DNA from: an uncultured Clostridia bacterium
GTDB lineage: Bacteria > Bacillota > Clostridia > TANB77 > CAG-508
Direction of reading: 5' to 3'
Assembly: GCA_934162535.1 (NCBI GenBank)
Contig: CAKPJC010000011.1
Coordinates: 1-56,256, forward strand
DNA: 56,256 bases
The position numbers and the translations under genes are program-made. The notes beneath the pieces were generated by a model, which ran no database searches, had not been told where the DNA came from, and saw nothing but the letters and a program-made list of their open reading frames with translations. Of this stretch, positions 31,796-40,259 are shown one piece after another; the first letter of the stretch is position 1, and each line of letters starts with the position of its first letter.

Positions 31796-33511
31796 ATGAA
31801 AAAAAGTTATAAAAAAATAATAAGTAGTTCAAGTGGTATAACTCTAATAGCTCTTATTGTTACTATAATTGTATTGTTAATTTTAGCAGGAATAAGTATT
31901 GGAGTGTTAAAAGATGACCATAACATTATAGATAATGCAAAAGAAGCTACATCAGATACTAATTATGAAAATGCTAATGAAAAAGTATCTTTGGCACAAG
32001 TAAAAAGTTATAATAATAATGGAACACTTGATTTAAAAAAATTAAAAGATAATCTTCAAGAAATTGGTACAATATCAAAAGGAGATAATTTCCCCGTGAA
32101 AGCTATTGTTGACGGTTTTTTATTTACAATTTATCAAGATGGTACAATTAAGAATGATGAAATTACATCTTCTAGCATATACGTTTTCTTATATGATGAT
32201 GGTACTTTAAGTTTTGGAAGCAAAAACGACCCAATTGCAGGTAAAAAAGTTTTGAAAGAATATGGCAATATACAAGATAAGGCTTTTACAAGTTGGCAAG
32301 ATGCTGATAAAACTAAACATTGTACTACACCCTGGTATGATGATAGATTAAATATAAAAAGTGTAACAATGGTTGATAATATTTCACCTAAAAGCATGTC
32401 TAACTGGTTCTTCGGTTGTTCTAATTTAACTTCAATAGATAACCTAAGTAAAATAGATTCAGCCTTACTAACAGATACGTCTTACTTATTTTATGACTGT
32501 ACAGGTTTAATAACACTAAATTTAAGTAATTTTGATGTAAGCAATGTAACCACAATGCAGGCAATGTTTTATAATTGTACAAATTTAGAAAGTTTGAACT
32601 TAGATAATTTTAATACACGAAATTTAACGACTATGTATATTATGTTCTCTAATTGTAACAGTTTAAAAAGTCTAAATTTAAAAAGTTTTGATACTAGCAA
32701 AGTTACCAATATGTCATATACATTTTTTAATTGTTATAATTTAACAAATATAAATCTTAGTAGCTTTGATACTAGCAATGTAACAACTATGAAAACTATG
32801 TTTCATAATTGTTTTAAATTAAAATCTTTAGATGTTAGTAGTTTCGACACTAGCAATGTAAATGATATGTCTAATATGTTTCGTGGTGGAAATAATGGTA
32901 CCATGGGATTAATAGAAATAAAGGGTCTTGAAAATTTTAATACAAGTAAGGTTACTAATATGTATGCTATGTTCTACAATTGTCCTAATTTAACATCATT
33001 AGATTTAAGTAGTTTTGATACTAGCAATGTAACTGATATGTCCTGGATGTTTGCCGGTGGTGGTTCTTTGTCTATGAACTTAGCTGAAATAAAAGGTTTG
33101 GAAAACTTTAATACAAGTAAAGTTACAAATTTACAATCTATGTTTTATAATTGTATTAAACTATCTACATTGAATTTAAGTAGTTTTAATACTAGTAATG
33201 TAACTGATATGTCTTGGATGTTTGCTGGTGGTGGCTCTTTATATATGAATTTAACTGAAATAAAAGGTTTGGAAAGCTTTAATACAGGTAAAGTTACAAA
33301 TATGAATTCAATGTTTCAAGCATGTTACAAGTTCACATCACTTGATTTAAGTAGTTTTGATACTAGTAATGTACAATACATGTCTAAGATGTTTATTAAT
33401 ACTACTAATATGCAAGTAATATATGTAGGTTCAAAATGGACTATGGAAAATGTAGAAGATGATACAGATATGTTTGATGGTTCTGGAGTTAGTGGAACAA
33501 CATTAAAATAA
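31796..33511 (+). CDS. Surface protein: type IV pilin-like N-terminus fused to BspA repeats
   Basis: A 571-residue protein. Residues 1-36 carry a basic leader and SGITLIALIVTIIVLLILAG, which matches the cleavage and assembly segment of class III signal peptides in type IV pilins. Residues about 120-200 are a linker domain. From about 200 to 550 there are 11 BspA-type leucine-rich units (PF03382), each with a core such as SFDTSNVTDM and a MF or CSNL-type turn. Two repeats have a GGxxxxMxL insertion. BspA repeats bind host matrix proteins or other bacteria in known cases. The pilin-like helix would anchor it at the membrane or in a pilus. GGAG precedes the ATG. Confidence 0.8.
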   Translation: MKKSYKKIISSSSGITLIALIVTIIVLLILAGISIGVLKDDHNIIDNAKEATSDTNYENANEKVSLAQVKSYNNNGTLDLKKLKDNLQEIGTISKGDNFPVKAIVDGFLFTIYQDGTIKNDEITSSSIYVFLYDDGTLSFGSKNDPIAGKKVLKEYGNIQDKAFTSWQDADKTKHCTTPWYDDRLNIKSVTMVDNISPKSMSNWFFGCSNLTSIDNLSKIDSALLTDTSYLFYDCTGLITLNLSNFDVSNVTTMQAMFYNCTNLESLNLDNFNTRNLTTMYIMFSNCNSLKSLNLKSFDTSKVTNMSYTFFNCYNLTNINLSSFDTSNVTTMKTMFHNCFKLKSLDVSSFDTSNVNDMSNMFRGGNNGTMGLIEIKGLENFNTSKVTNMYAMFYNCPNLTSLDLSSFDTSNVTDMSWMFAGGGSLSMNLAEIKGLENFNTSKVTNLQSMFYNCIKLSTLNLSSFNTSNVTDMSWMFAGGGSLYMNLTEIKGLESFNTGKVTNMNSMFQACYKFTSLDLSSFDTSNVQYMSKMFINTTNMQVIYVGSKWTMENVEDDTDMFDGSGVSGTTLK

Positions 33512-33514
33512 ATA

Positions 33515-33558
33515 CAAAAAACACTGTAATATTGTAAAAAATATATGCAGTGTTTTTG
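33515..33558. terminator. Bidirectional terminator between the BspA and malQ genes
   Basis: CAAAAAACACTG (33515-33526) pairs with CAGTGTTTTTG (33548-33558), with T runs on both strands. Confidence 0.75.
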
Positions 33559-33563
33559 TTTTT

Positions 33564-34883
33564 TTAATAATCTTTTATTCTTTCTTTTACCCCCTCAAAA
33601 TCTATTAATTTCCAAGACCAATTTTTATCGCTTTCTGTTCCTGGAACATTTATTCTCGCATTTTCATCTAATCCAAGTATGTCCTGAATCATTATAATTG
33701 GCATTTTAGCTTTACATTTTGATAAATATTGCATGATTCCGATATTAACATTTATATCATAACATTCATTTCTTCTTAAAAACTCCTTCAGTCTTTCTTT
33801 ATACTCATCATTAAGAGTTTTATACCAACCATATATTGTGTTGCAGTCATGATTTCCTGGAAATACAAGTACATTTTCATCTTCATTATCTTTGTCATAT
33901 AGATTATCTAAATCTATTGAAAATTGTAATATTTTTTGTCTTGTAAATCCATAATGTTTTCTTAATTCAATTGTTTCCTCTCTTATCTCTCCTAAATCTT
34001 CAACTATCAGGTTTTCTGTTTTTACATCTTTATCTTTAAATAATTCATCAAAAAAGCCATAACTTACTCCTTCAGTATAAAATCCTTCTTTTCCTGTTTT
34101 ACCTATTGGAATTTGAAAAAATGAATCATACCCCCTAAAATAATCAATTCTAACTTTATCAAATAAGTTCATATGATATTTGAATCTCTTTATCAAATAT
34201 TTGTAGTTGTTCTTTTTCATATTCTCAACATTATAAACAGGACTATTCCATTTTTGTCCATTTTCATTAAAATAGTCTGGTGGTGTTCCTGATTCAAATG
34301 TAAATTTTCCATCTTTCATTTCAAAACATTCAGAATGGTATTTTGTTTCCACAGAATCAAATATTGGATATACTGGCATATCTCCAATTATTTTTACGTT
34401 TTTCGAATTAGCATATTGTTTTAATTCTTTCCACTGTTTATATAGTATGTATTGTAAAAATAAATAATACTCTTTTGCATTTTTCTCTTTTTCACTTTTA
34501 TATTCAGCATACTCAATTATTTCTTTTAGCTTTATAAATTCTTGGTATTCTTCATTTGGTATAAAATTACTGAATGCTTCTTTATAATATTTTTCTTTAA
34601 AATTATCATATTTTACTCTATCACTATTTTCCCTAATTTTAGCATCTTTTATTAAATTTTGCTTCATAAGTTTATCTAATGATATATAGTCCTCTTCTAA
34701 TGCATAATAGCTAACAGGTGAATATGGATGGCCACAACTCTCATTTATCGGTAGTATTTCCCAATATTTTATATTGTTTTCGCTTAATATATCTATAAAT
34801 CTGTATGCTTCATACCCAAAATCTCCAATTCCATATTTGCTTGGTAGAGAAAATATAGGAAGTAAAATACCTTTTTCTTTCAT
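33564..34883 (-). CDS. malQ: 4-alpha-glucanotransferase (amylomaltase, GH77)
   Basis: A 439-residue cytosolic enzyme transferring alpha-1,4-glucan segments, part of starch or glycogen use. Signatures are present: GILLPIFSLPSKYGIGDFG, then KIIGDMPVYP, nucleophile D247 in VRIDYFRGYD, acid/base E295 in VEDLG, and D346 in GNHDCNTIYGW. It is about 60 residues shorter than typical GH77 enzymes but has all catalytic residues. AGAAGGGA precedes the ATG. No other glycogen gene lies in the window. Confidence 0.9.
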   Translation of the reverse strand: MKEKGILLPIFSLPSKYGIGDFGYEAYRFIDILSENNIKYWEILPINESCGHPYSPVSYYALEEDYISLDKLMKQNLIKDAKIRENSDRVKYDNFKEKYYKEAFSNFIPNEEYQEFIKLKEIIEYAEYKSEKEKNAKEYYLFLQYILYKQWKELKQYANSKNVKIIGDMPVYPIFDSVETKYHSECFEMKDGKFTFESGTPPDYFNENGQKWNSPVYNVENMKKNNYKYLIKRFKYHMNLFDKVRIDYFRGYDSFFQIPIGKTGKEGFYTEGVSYGFFDELFKDKDVKTENLIVEDLGEIREETIELRKHYGFTRQKILQFSIDLDNLYDKDNEDENVLVFPGNHDCNTIYGWYKTLNDEYKERLKEFLRRNECYDINVNIGIMQYLSKCKAKMPIIMIQDILGLDENARINVPGTESDKNWSWKLIDFEGVKERIKDY

Positions 34884-34996
34884 ATATTCGATTCCCTTCT
34901 ATTTATTATCTTTTGATTTCTTTCTTAATAATTATATATTATAGTTTTTTTATTTTCAATATATATTATTATATTTCATTATATATTACAAAATGC

Positions 34997-35049
34997 TTGA
35001 TTTTCGGTATGAATTATTGTATAATAACTATGTAAACTGCATATGCAGT
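34997..35049 (+). promoter_or_regulatory. Promoter and palindrome ahead of the phospholipase C-like gene
   Basis: TTGATT (34997-35002), 17 bases, TATAAT (35020-35025). A perfect palindrome, ACTGCATATGCAGT (35036-35049), lies just downstream at the expected transcription start, a probable operator. Confidence 0.6.
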
Positions 35050-35076
35050 CTATATTTTTTGAAAGGAGGCATAATT

Positions 35077-35742
35077 ATGCCTAGCTTAGGAGCACATCTG
35101 GCTATCACATGGATGATTTGCCAAGACTCCAATCGCGACCTTTCTACCCCCATGGTAGTTGGGTCTTTTATCCCTGACATTTTGGGTTGTTGTAAAGCTT
35201 CTCACTTTCGGGGAGAATCGGGATGTATTTATCCTGATTACAAAGTACTGGGTACAAGTTGTATCCCTGTAAGTTGTTGGGATAATAATCCTAGCAATGT
35301 GGAGTTAAATCCACAAATCCACTTACGTGAGTTTTTCTCTCACAATCGATTTTCTAATCCCGACTTTGCGTTAGGAATTCGATCCCATATTGTGGCAGAC
35401 GCGATGTGGACTGGTACACTTCCAAAAGTTTTTGACTTTTCGGAACAAGACAAAGGTATTGTTCGAAATGTTCGTACAGGTGCTGTTATGTCCCCCCTTG
35501 ATTATAAGGATAGTTTGTACAAGTTCTATCCAGAACTTGATAACTACCTTTACAAGATGGCGAGAATAACTGAAAGGGATCTCCAAATGATAAAAAAAAT
35601 CATTTGTGAGGAACTTCCCAGCGAAAAGGCAAATTTTATTTGCCAATACCTGAACTATCGTAGTGATTACACTTTCGCTAGTTCTGGTTTCGATGAGGAA
35701 ATTCTCGAATCCTATATTGCTAAGTGCTTAGCAATGTTCTAA
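35077..35742 (+). CDS. Zinc-dependent phospholipase C-like protein, foreign composition
   Basis: A 221-residue protein. His and Asp residues in the order MPSLGAHLAITWM ... GSFIPDILG ... SHF ... FFSHNRF ... GIRSHIVADAMW resemble the metal-binding core of the zinc-dependent phospholipase C/S1-P1 nuclease-like fold (PF00882-like hydrolases). It has no signal peptide, so it is likely cytosolic. Bases and codons differ clearly from the neighbours: CGC, CGG, TCG and CCC codons are used and GC is visibly higher, pointing to recent transfer. GGAGG precedes the ATG. Function is inferred. Confidence 0.55.
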   Translation: MPSLGAHLAITWMICQDSNRDLSTPMVVGSFIPDILGCCKASHFRGESGCIYPDYKVLGTSCIPVSCWDNNPSNVELNPQIHLREFFSHNRFSNPDFALGIRSHIVADAMWTGTLPKVFDFSEQDKGIVRNVRTGAVMSPLDYKDSLYKFYPELDNYLYKMARITERDLQMIKKIICEELPSEKANFICQYLNYRSDYTFASSGFDEEILESYIAKCLAMF

Positions 35743-35753
35743 CACAAAGCAAA

Positions 35754-35793
35754 CAAAAAGAGATAGGAAATTTATTGTTCTTATCTCTTTTTG
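35754..35793 (+). terminator. Terminator of the phospholipase C-like gene
   Basis: CAAAAAGAGATA (35754-35765) pairs with TATCTCTTTTTG (35782-35793). Confidence 0.75.
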
Positions 35794-35924
35794 TTTGTTT
35801 ACAAATATTTGAATTTTATCTGTAAAATATTAGTATATACATATTTCTCACTCTATCTGCACACACTATATTTGTGAAAAAACTTGTTATACTTCAATAA
35901 AATCAATATAACGAGGTGATTTAT

Positions 35925-36161
35925 ATGTATTTATCTGATGCAGTTAGAAACAGAATAAAATTCTATCAAAAAAAGAATGATATGAGTCTCTGGGCATTAT
36001 TTAAGTCTTCAGGTGTACCAATGTCAACACTTGCAGCATTTATGAGTAAAAGAACAGAACTAATAAAATTGGATACTTTATTGCATATATGCGAAGGCTT
36101 TGGCATTACTATTACTGAATTCTTTGAAGATGATGTATTTATTGATGTCGAACAAGACTAA
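35925..36161 (+). CDS. XRE-family transcriptional regulator
   Basis: A 78-residue helix-turn-helix protein of Cro/CI type (LWALFKSSGVPMSTLAAFMS, then LDTLLHICEGFGITITEFFE). The start was placed at the ATG at 35925, with GAGGTGA upstream; a GTG at 35916 would lie inside that site. It is the only domain, so it works as a simple repressor or as part of a larger regulatory set. It is monocistronic, ending at 36178-36211. It precedes the iteron-bearing promoter of the HExxH gene. Confidence 0.8.
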   Translation: MYLSDAVRNRIKFYQKKNDMSLWALFKSSGVPMSTLAAFMSKRTELIKLDTLLHICEGFGITITEFFEDDVFIDVEQD

Positions 36162-36177
36162 ATTAATTAGTTAAACC

Positions 36178-36211
36178 AAGGACAAATAAGTAATTTATAC
36201 TATTTGTCCTT
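36178..36211 (+). terminator. Terminator of the XRE gene
   Basis: AAGGACAAATA (36178-36188) pairs with TATTTGTCCTT (36201-36211), followed by TATTTTT. Confidence 0.8.
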
Positions 36212-36251
36212 TATTTTTCGTAATTGCTATTTTGTTAATATGTTTTTATTT

Positions 36252-36291
36252 TGTAATATAAATGTAATACAAATGTAATATTTGTGTAATA
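36252..36291 (+). repeat. Four TGTAATA iterons with exact 11-bp period
   Basis: TGTAATA occurs at 36252, 36263, 36274 and 36285, always 11 bases apart. This one-turn spacing is typical of OmpR/PhoB-type response-regulator boxes. The last copy adjoins the -35 region of the promoter at 36313, so it probably activates or represses the gene at 36365. Confidence 0.7.
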
Positions 36292-36312
36292 CACTTTTAC
36301 GACAAAATATTG

Positions 36313-36318
36313 TATAAT
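36313..36318 (+). promoter_or_regulatory. -10 element of the HExxH gene 3 promoter
   Basis: TATAAT, with no good -35 at 17 bases. The iterons reach that region, which fits activator dependence. Confidence 0.5.
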
Positions 36319-36364
36319 ATATTTGACGAATTATTATACAAAAAGACAAAAAATGGAGGATATA

Positions 36365-37447
36365 ATGAGCATTGAATCTGACTTAAGGAAAGATGGAATA
36401 AGAGTAGTTAATATTCTTGATACAGTATCTGTAAATAAAATAGCACATAACATCGCATCAAAGCTTTGTGAAACTTTTCCTGAACTTTCTTTCAGTGAAA
36501 ATGACTTATTTTCAAAACTATCAAAGCTAAAAATGTATAGGGCTAGTATGCCAGATGGAATGGCAGAAGCTAACTATTTTTATAAAAACACATCTATATA
36601 TTTTAATGATAAAATTGCTAATGATGATTTAGAAGAATTTGCAATTCATGAATGTATACACTATATTCAAGAAATAAAGGATAAAAGAAATAACTTGGTT
36701 CGTATGGGGCTATGTAATTTCGATAACTTTAAAATACTTGGTATGGGATTAAATGAAGCTGCTGTTCAATATATGACATCAAAAGTTATTGGGATTGAAA
36801 AAGACTATGTTAAATATTTTGGCATTTCTTTTAGAACAATTAGTCCTTCATATTATCCTTTAGAATGTAATTTAATTGAACAAATGTCATATATAACTGG
36901 AGATACTATCTTATATGATAGTACAATAACAAGTAATGACAAATTCAAGGATAAATTTATTGAATTAACTTCAGAAAAAGCATATGATAATATAGAATAT
37001 TATATTGATCAAATACTTGAAATAGAAGAAAATATTATTAAATTAACAAACAAATCTTATTCTTTTGATGAAAGAAATAAAAAAGTTGAAAAACTTGAAA
37101 AAAAGGTTGACACTAATAAGGTAAAAATTGCAACTTATTTTATAAAAGCTCAAAATACTATAATAAAGGAATATTTTGATAAAGCTTTTAAAAAAGTCGA
37201 AACATTAGAAGAACTTGAAAATTATAGAAGAAGCCTAGAACATTATAAAGAGTTAATTGGTCGTACAGATGATTATACTTTTTTTGATGATTACTATACA
37301 GAAAAGATGTCAGCACTAGAACATAAATCTAACGTACTTGAAAATGGTGGCATCGAAACAGCTCTTGAATATAAAAAACCAAGTAAATTTGTATCATTAT
37401 TCAGAGCTATTAAAAACTTCGTAACAGGAGAAAAAATACATAATTAA
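36365..37447 (+). CDS. HExxH metallopeptidase-like protein 3
   Basis: A 360-residue protein. FAIHECIHYIQE gives HExxH, and LGMGLNEAAVQYMTSK, about 35 residues on, a candidate third ligand; this layout is the same as in the proteins at 21383 and 22506, though overall similarity is low. A segment TSIYFNDKIANDDLEEF precedes it. The C-terminal third is a coiled coil (EKLEKKVDTNK) and a Lys/Phe-rich end. It is cytosolic by sequence. GGAGG precedes the ATG. It sits alone behind an iteron-bearing promoter. Function unknown. Confidence 0.6.
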   Translation: MSIESDLRKDGIRVVNILDTVSVNKIAHNIASKLCETFPELSFSENDLFSKLSKLKMYRASMPDGMAEANYFYKNTSIYFNDKIANDDLEEFAIHECIHYIQEIKDKRNNLVRMGLCNFDNFKILGMGLNEAAVQYMTSKVIGIEKDYVKYFGISFRTISPSYYPLECNLIEQMSYITGDTILYDSTITSNDKFKDKFIELTSEKAYDNIEYYIDQILEIEENIIKLTNKSYSFDERNKKVEKLEKKVDTNKVKIATYFIKAQNTIIKEYFDKAFKKVETLEELENYRRSLEHYKELIGRTDDYTFFDDYYTEKMSALEHKSNVLENGGIETALEYKKPSKFVSLFRAIKNFVTGEKIHN

Positions 37448-37609
37448 CAAAAGATTTTAATATACAAATGATTGTTATTACACGAAAGTCTTTATAATTT
37501 ACAGATGATGGCTTACCAAAGATATGTACACAAAAGATTTCTCTTACCTAATTTCACAAAAGACAATCATACTAAAGACACTAAATTACAAAAGTGAAGT
37601 TTTCTAAAT
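37448..37609. other. Gene-free spacer with degenerate ACAAAAGA-type repeats
   Basis: About 160 bases between convergent genes. Words such as ACAAAAGAT, ACCAAAGAT, ACACAAAAGATT, ACAAAAGAC and ACTAAAGAC recur at irregular 15-25 base spacing. No open reading frame is supported. Confidence 0.3.
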
Positions 37610-37645
37610 AACTAAAAAAATCCACAGATGTGGATTTTTTTAGTT
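37610..37645. terminator. Terminator at the end of the GltD-like gene
   Basis: 37610-37626 pairs perfectly over 17 bp with 37629-37645; the core is ATCCACA GA TGTGGAT, inside A and T runs. The right arm contains the stop codon of the minus-strand gene. Confidence 0.85.
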
Positions 37646-38890
37646 ATCTTCTAAATATTTCATTATAGAATATGCTGTATCTCTACCAGATCTTGATGCC
37701 CATGCAACAGTACCTTTAGCTCCAGCTATATCCCCACCAGCAAATATTTTTTTATTTGAAGTTCTATTATCTTCATCAATTTTTATTTTTCCATTGCCAT
37801 CTAATTCTATTCCTAACTCTGATACGAATTTTTCAGGTCTTGACCCCAATGCCATTACAACATAATCAATATCCATACTATAATTACTATTGGGTATATT
37901 CACTGGGACTTTTCTATTTTCTCCTTCTTTTTCGACTAGTTCTGTTTTTATTAGTTCTATTTGTTTTACTTTGTCTTTTCCATGTATTTTAACTAAATTA
38001 TTTTGAAATAAAAATTCAATTTCCTCTTCTTTTGCCTCATTTACCTCTTTTTCTTCTGCTGGCATCTCTTCCTCTGTTCTCCTGTATATTACATATACTT
38101 TTTCTGCACCAAGCCTTTTTATCGTCCTAGCACAGTCCATTGCAACATTTCCACCACCTATAATTGCAACCTTTTTGTTATTATATTCAGGATGCTTTCC
38201 TTTTTCTAATAACTGGTTACCACCATATACTCCTTCTAGTTTTTCTCCTTCTACTCCCATTTCAATTGATATATTTGCACCTATCGCTAAGAATATTGCA
38301 TCATATTCTTTTTCAAGTCCGGCTAAATTAAGATTTTTTCCAAGTTCCATATTGTACTTCACATCTAATCCCAAATCTAATATTTTTTGGACTGTTTCTT
38401 GTACAATTTTTTTAGGTAATCTAAATTCTGGTATTCCATGTATCAATAGTCCTCCAAGATAATTATATTTCTCATATAATGTAACAGAATACCCATTTTT
38501 TAATAAAAATGCACTTGCTGTAAGTCCGGCTGGTCCTCCACCTATTACTGCGATTTTTTTGTTTTTTCTGTCTTTCGTTTTTTGCATTTTGTATTTTTCT
38601 TTTATTGAAATGTCTCCTACAAATGCTTCTAATTCCCCTATACTTACAGGCTTAGATTTTACTCCTCTAACACATGAGCCTTCACATTGTTTAGTATGTG
38701 GACATATTCTACCACATACAGCTTCTAATACAGTAGTTTCTGATAATATCTCATATGCTTTTGGATAATTTGCCTCTTTAATCGCTTTTATAAATGTTGG
38801 TATATCATTTCCTAAAGGACATCCTTTTTTTGAGCAAGGTTTTATTTTACAGTTTAAACAATATTCTGATTTTTCTTTTAATTTTTCCAT
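37640..38890 (-). CDS. GltD-like NAD(P)-dependent oxidoreductase
   Basis: A 416-residue homologue of the glutamate synthase small subunit (GltD/SudA group). It passes electrons from NAD(P)H over FAD and iron-sulfur clusters to a partner. An N-terminal cysteine cluster (CLNCKIKPCSKKGCPLGNDI and CGRICPHTKQCEGSC) binds two 4Fe-4S. The FAD site is KKIAVIGGGPAGLTA and the NAD(P) site KKVAIIGGGNVAMDCA. No gltB is in the window, so the partner is unknown. The ATG at 38890 has GGAG six bases away. It follows the uracil-DNA glycosylase gene closely. Confidence 0.85.
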   Translation of the reverse strand: MEKLKEKSEYCLNCKIKPCSKKGCPLGNDIPTFIKAIKEANYPKAYEILSETTVLEAVCGRICPHTKQCEGSCVRGVKSKPVSIGELEAFVGDISIKEKYKMQKTKDRKNKKIAVIGGGPAGLTASAFLLKNGYSVTLYEKYNYLGGLLIHGIPEFRLPKKIVQETVQKILDLGLDVKYNMELGKNLNLAGLEKEYDAIFLAIGANISIEMGVEGEKLEGVYGGNQLLEKGKHPEYNNKKVAIIGGGNVAMDCARTIKRLGAEKVYVIYRRTEEEMPAEEKEVNEAKEEEIEFLFQNNLVKIHGKDKVKQIELIKTELVEKEGENRKVPVNIPNSNYSMDIDYVVMALGSRPEKFVSELGIELDGNGKIKIDEDNRTSNKKIFAGGDIAGAKGTVAWASRSGRDTAYSIMKYLEDN

Positions 38891-38905
38891 TTTTATCTCC
38901 ATTTT

Positions 38906-39454
38906 CTATTTTAGTTTTTCCATGACTTTTTCTAGGTCTCTTATAAAGTCTATTTTTTTAGTTTCATCACGCAATAATGCAGCAGGATGCCATGTTGGCA
39001 TATACATAATTCCCTTTTTCTCTATCCACTTGCCTCTACTTCCAGTAATTCCATATTCTTTACCTAGTATGTTTTTTAATGCAACACTACCTAATAATAC
39101 TATTATTTGTGGTTTTACAAGTATTACTTGATTTCTTAAATAGTCAAGACATGCATTTGCTTCATCTTCCTCAGGATTTCTGTTAGATGGTGGTCTACAT
39201 TTCACTATATTTGCAATATATACTTCTTCTCTTTTTAATCCTATTGCTTCAAAAGCCATATTCATCAATTTGCCTGCTTTTCCCACAAATGGTTCTCCTT
39301 GTATGTCTTCGTCTGCACCTGGTCCTTCTCCTATAAACATCAATTTCGCTTCTTTATTTCCTGTTCCAAATACAACATTATTTCTATTCTTATATAATTT
39401 GCATTTTTTACATTGTTTAGTCTGTTCTTCAAGTTGTTCCCAATTATTGTACAT
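38906..39454 (-). CDS. Uracil-DNA glycosylase, family 4 (4Fe-4S)
   Basis: A 182-residue base-excision-repair enzyme that removes uracil from DNA. Motif A GEGPGADEDIQGEPFVG and motif B HPAALLR are typical. Four cysteines (CKKC near residue 14, VKCRPP, NACLDYL) fit the 4Fe-4S cluster of the thermostable-type family. A variant start GTG at 39463 is possible; the ATG at 39454 with AGGA upstream was chosen. It is in one run with gltD-like, tatD and acpS. Confidence 0.85.
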   Translation of the reverse strand: MYNNWEQLEEQTKQCKKCKLYKNRNNVVFGTGNKEAKLMFIGEGPGADEDIQGEPFVGKAGKLMNMAFEAIGLKREEVYIANIVKCRPPSNRNPEEDEANACLDYLRNQVILVKPQIIVLLGSVALKNILGKEYGITGSRGKWIEKKGIMYMPTWHPAALLRDETKKIDFIRDLEKVMEKLK

Positions 39455-39466
39455 TCTTTTCACATC

Positions 39467-40249
39467 CTATATATTAAAAATTTTCATAGCATTTTCATAT
39501 GTAATTTTCGCTATTTCATCAATACTCATTTTTTTTATTTCTGCTATTTTTTGTGCAACGTATTTCACATTCCTTGAGTCGTTTCTTTTTCCTCTATTTG
39601 GTTCTGGTGACAAATATGGACTGTCTGTTTCAACTAATATCTTATCTAGTGGTACCATTTTTACAACATCTGGTGCATTCTTTGAATTCTTAAATGTTAT
39701 TGGTCCTGCAAATGATATATAAAATTCTAACTCAAGTGCTTGTCTAACTAATTCTTGATTTAATTGACAACAATGAAATATTCCTTTTTTATTTACTGTA
39801 TTTTGTTTTAGTATTTCTATTGTATCAACAGAAGCATCTCTTGAGTGTATTACTATTGGCAAGTCTAACTCATTAGCTATTTTTATTTGTTCTATAAAAG
39901 CCCTTTTTTGTAATTCTTTATTTTCTTTCTCCCAATAATAGTCAAGCCCTATTTCTCCTATTGCAACAATTTTTTTATTCATATTTTCTTTCACAATTTT
40001 TGATATTTCACTTATACTTTTCCACAATTCTTCTTCAAATTGTGGAATGTCATTGGGAGAAATACCACAAATCGAATACATAAATTCATATTTATTTGAT
40101 AATTCTATTGCCTTTTTTGATGATTCTATATTATACCCTGCTACAACAAATTTTGTAACTCCTGATTCATATGTATCTTTTATAATTTTCTCTCTATCTT
40201 CATCAAATTTCTCGTCATTATAATGTGCATGTGTATCAAATAGTTCCAT
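39467..40249 (-). CDS. tatD: TatD-family metal-dependent DNase
   Basis: A 260-residue TIM-barrel hydrolase of the amidohydrolase superfamily. Metal-ligand motifs: LFDTHAHYND at the N-terminus, AIGEIGLDYYW, IVIHSRDA, GIFHCC and VETDSPYLSP. TatD/YabD proteins are 3'-5' DNases with a role in repair and DNA turnover. The start at 40249 has GAGGAG close by. It follows acpS by ten bases, so the two probably share a message. Confidence 0.87.
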   Translation of the reverse strand: MELFDTHAHYNDEKFDEDREKIIKDTYESGVTKFVVAGYNIESSKKAIELSNKYEFMYSICGISPNDIPQFEEELWKSISEISKIVKENMNKKIVAIGEIGLDYYWEKENKELQKRAFIEQIKIANELDLPIVIHSRDASVDTIEILKQNTVNKKGIFHCCQLNQELVRQALELEFYISFAGPITFKNSKNAPDVVKMVPLDKILVETDSPYLSPEPNRGKRNDSRNVKYVAQKIAEIKKMSIDEIAKITYENAMKIFNI

Positions 40250-40259
40250 ATTCTCCTCC

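Noticed and set aside
32500..33420. Regular repeats that could suggest a CRISPR array
   Set aside because: They encode BspA-type leucine-rich repeats in an open frame; there are no unique spacers, no leader and no cas genes in the window.
34993..35076. Extended start of the phospholipase C-like gene at 34993
   Set aside because: The extension contains the promoter and palindrome and has no ribosome site; AAAGGAGG precedes the ATG at 35077.
35925..36161. XRE gene as antitoxin of a toxin-antitoxin pair
   Set aside because: It is monocistronic between two terminator/promoter regions, and no small toxin gene adjoins it.
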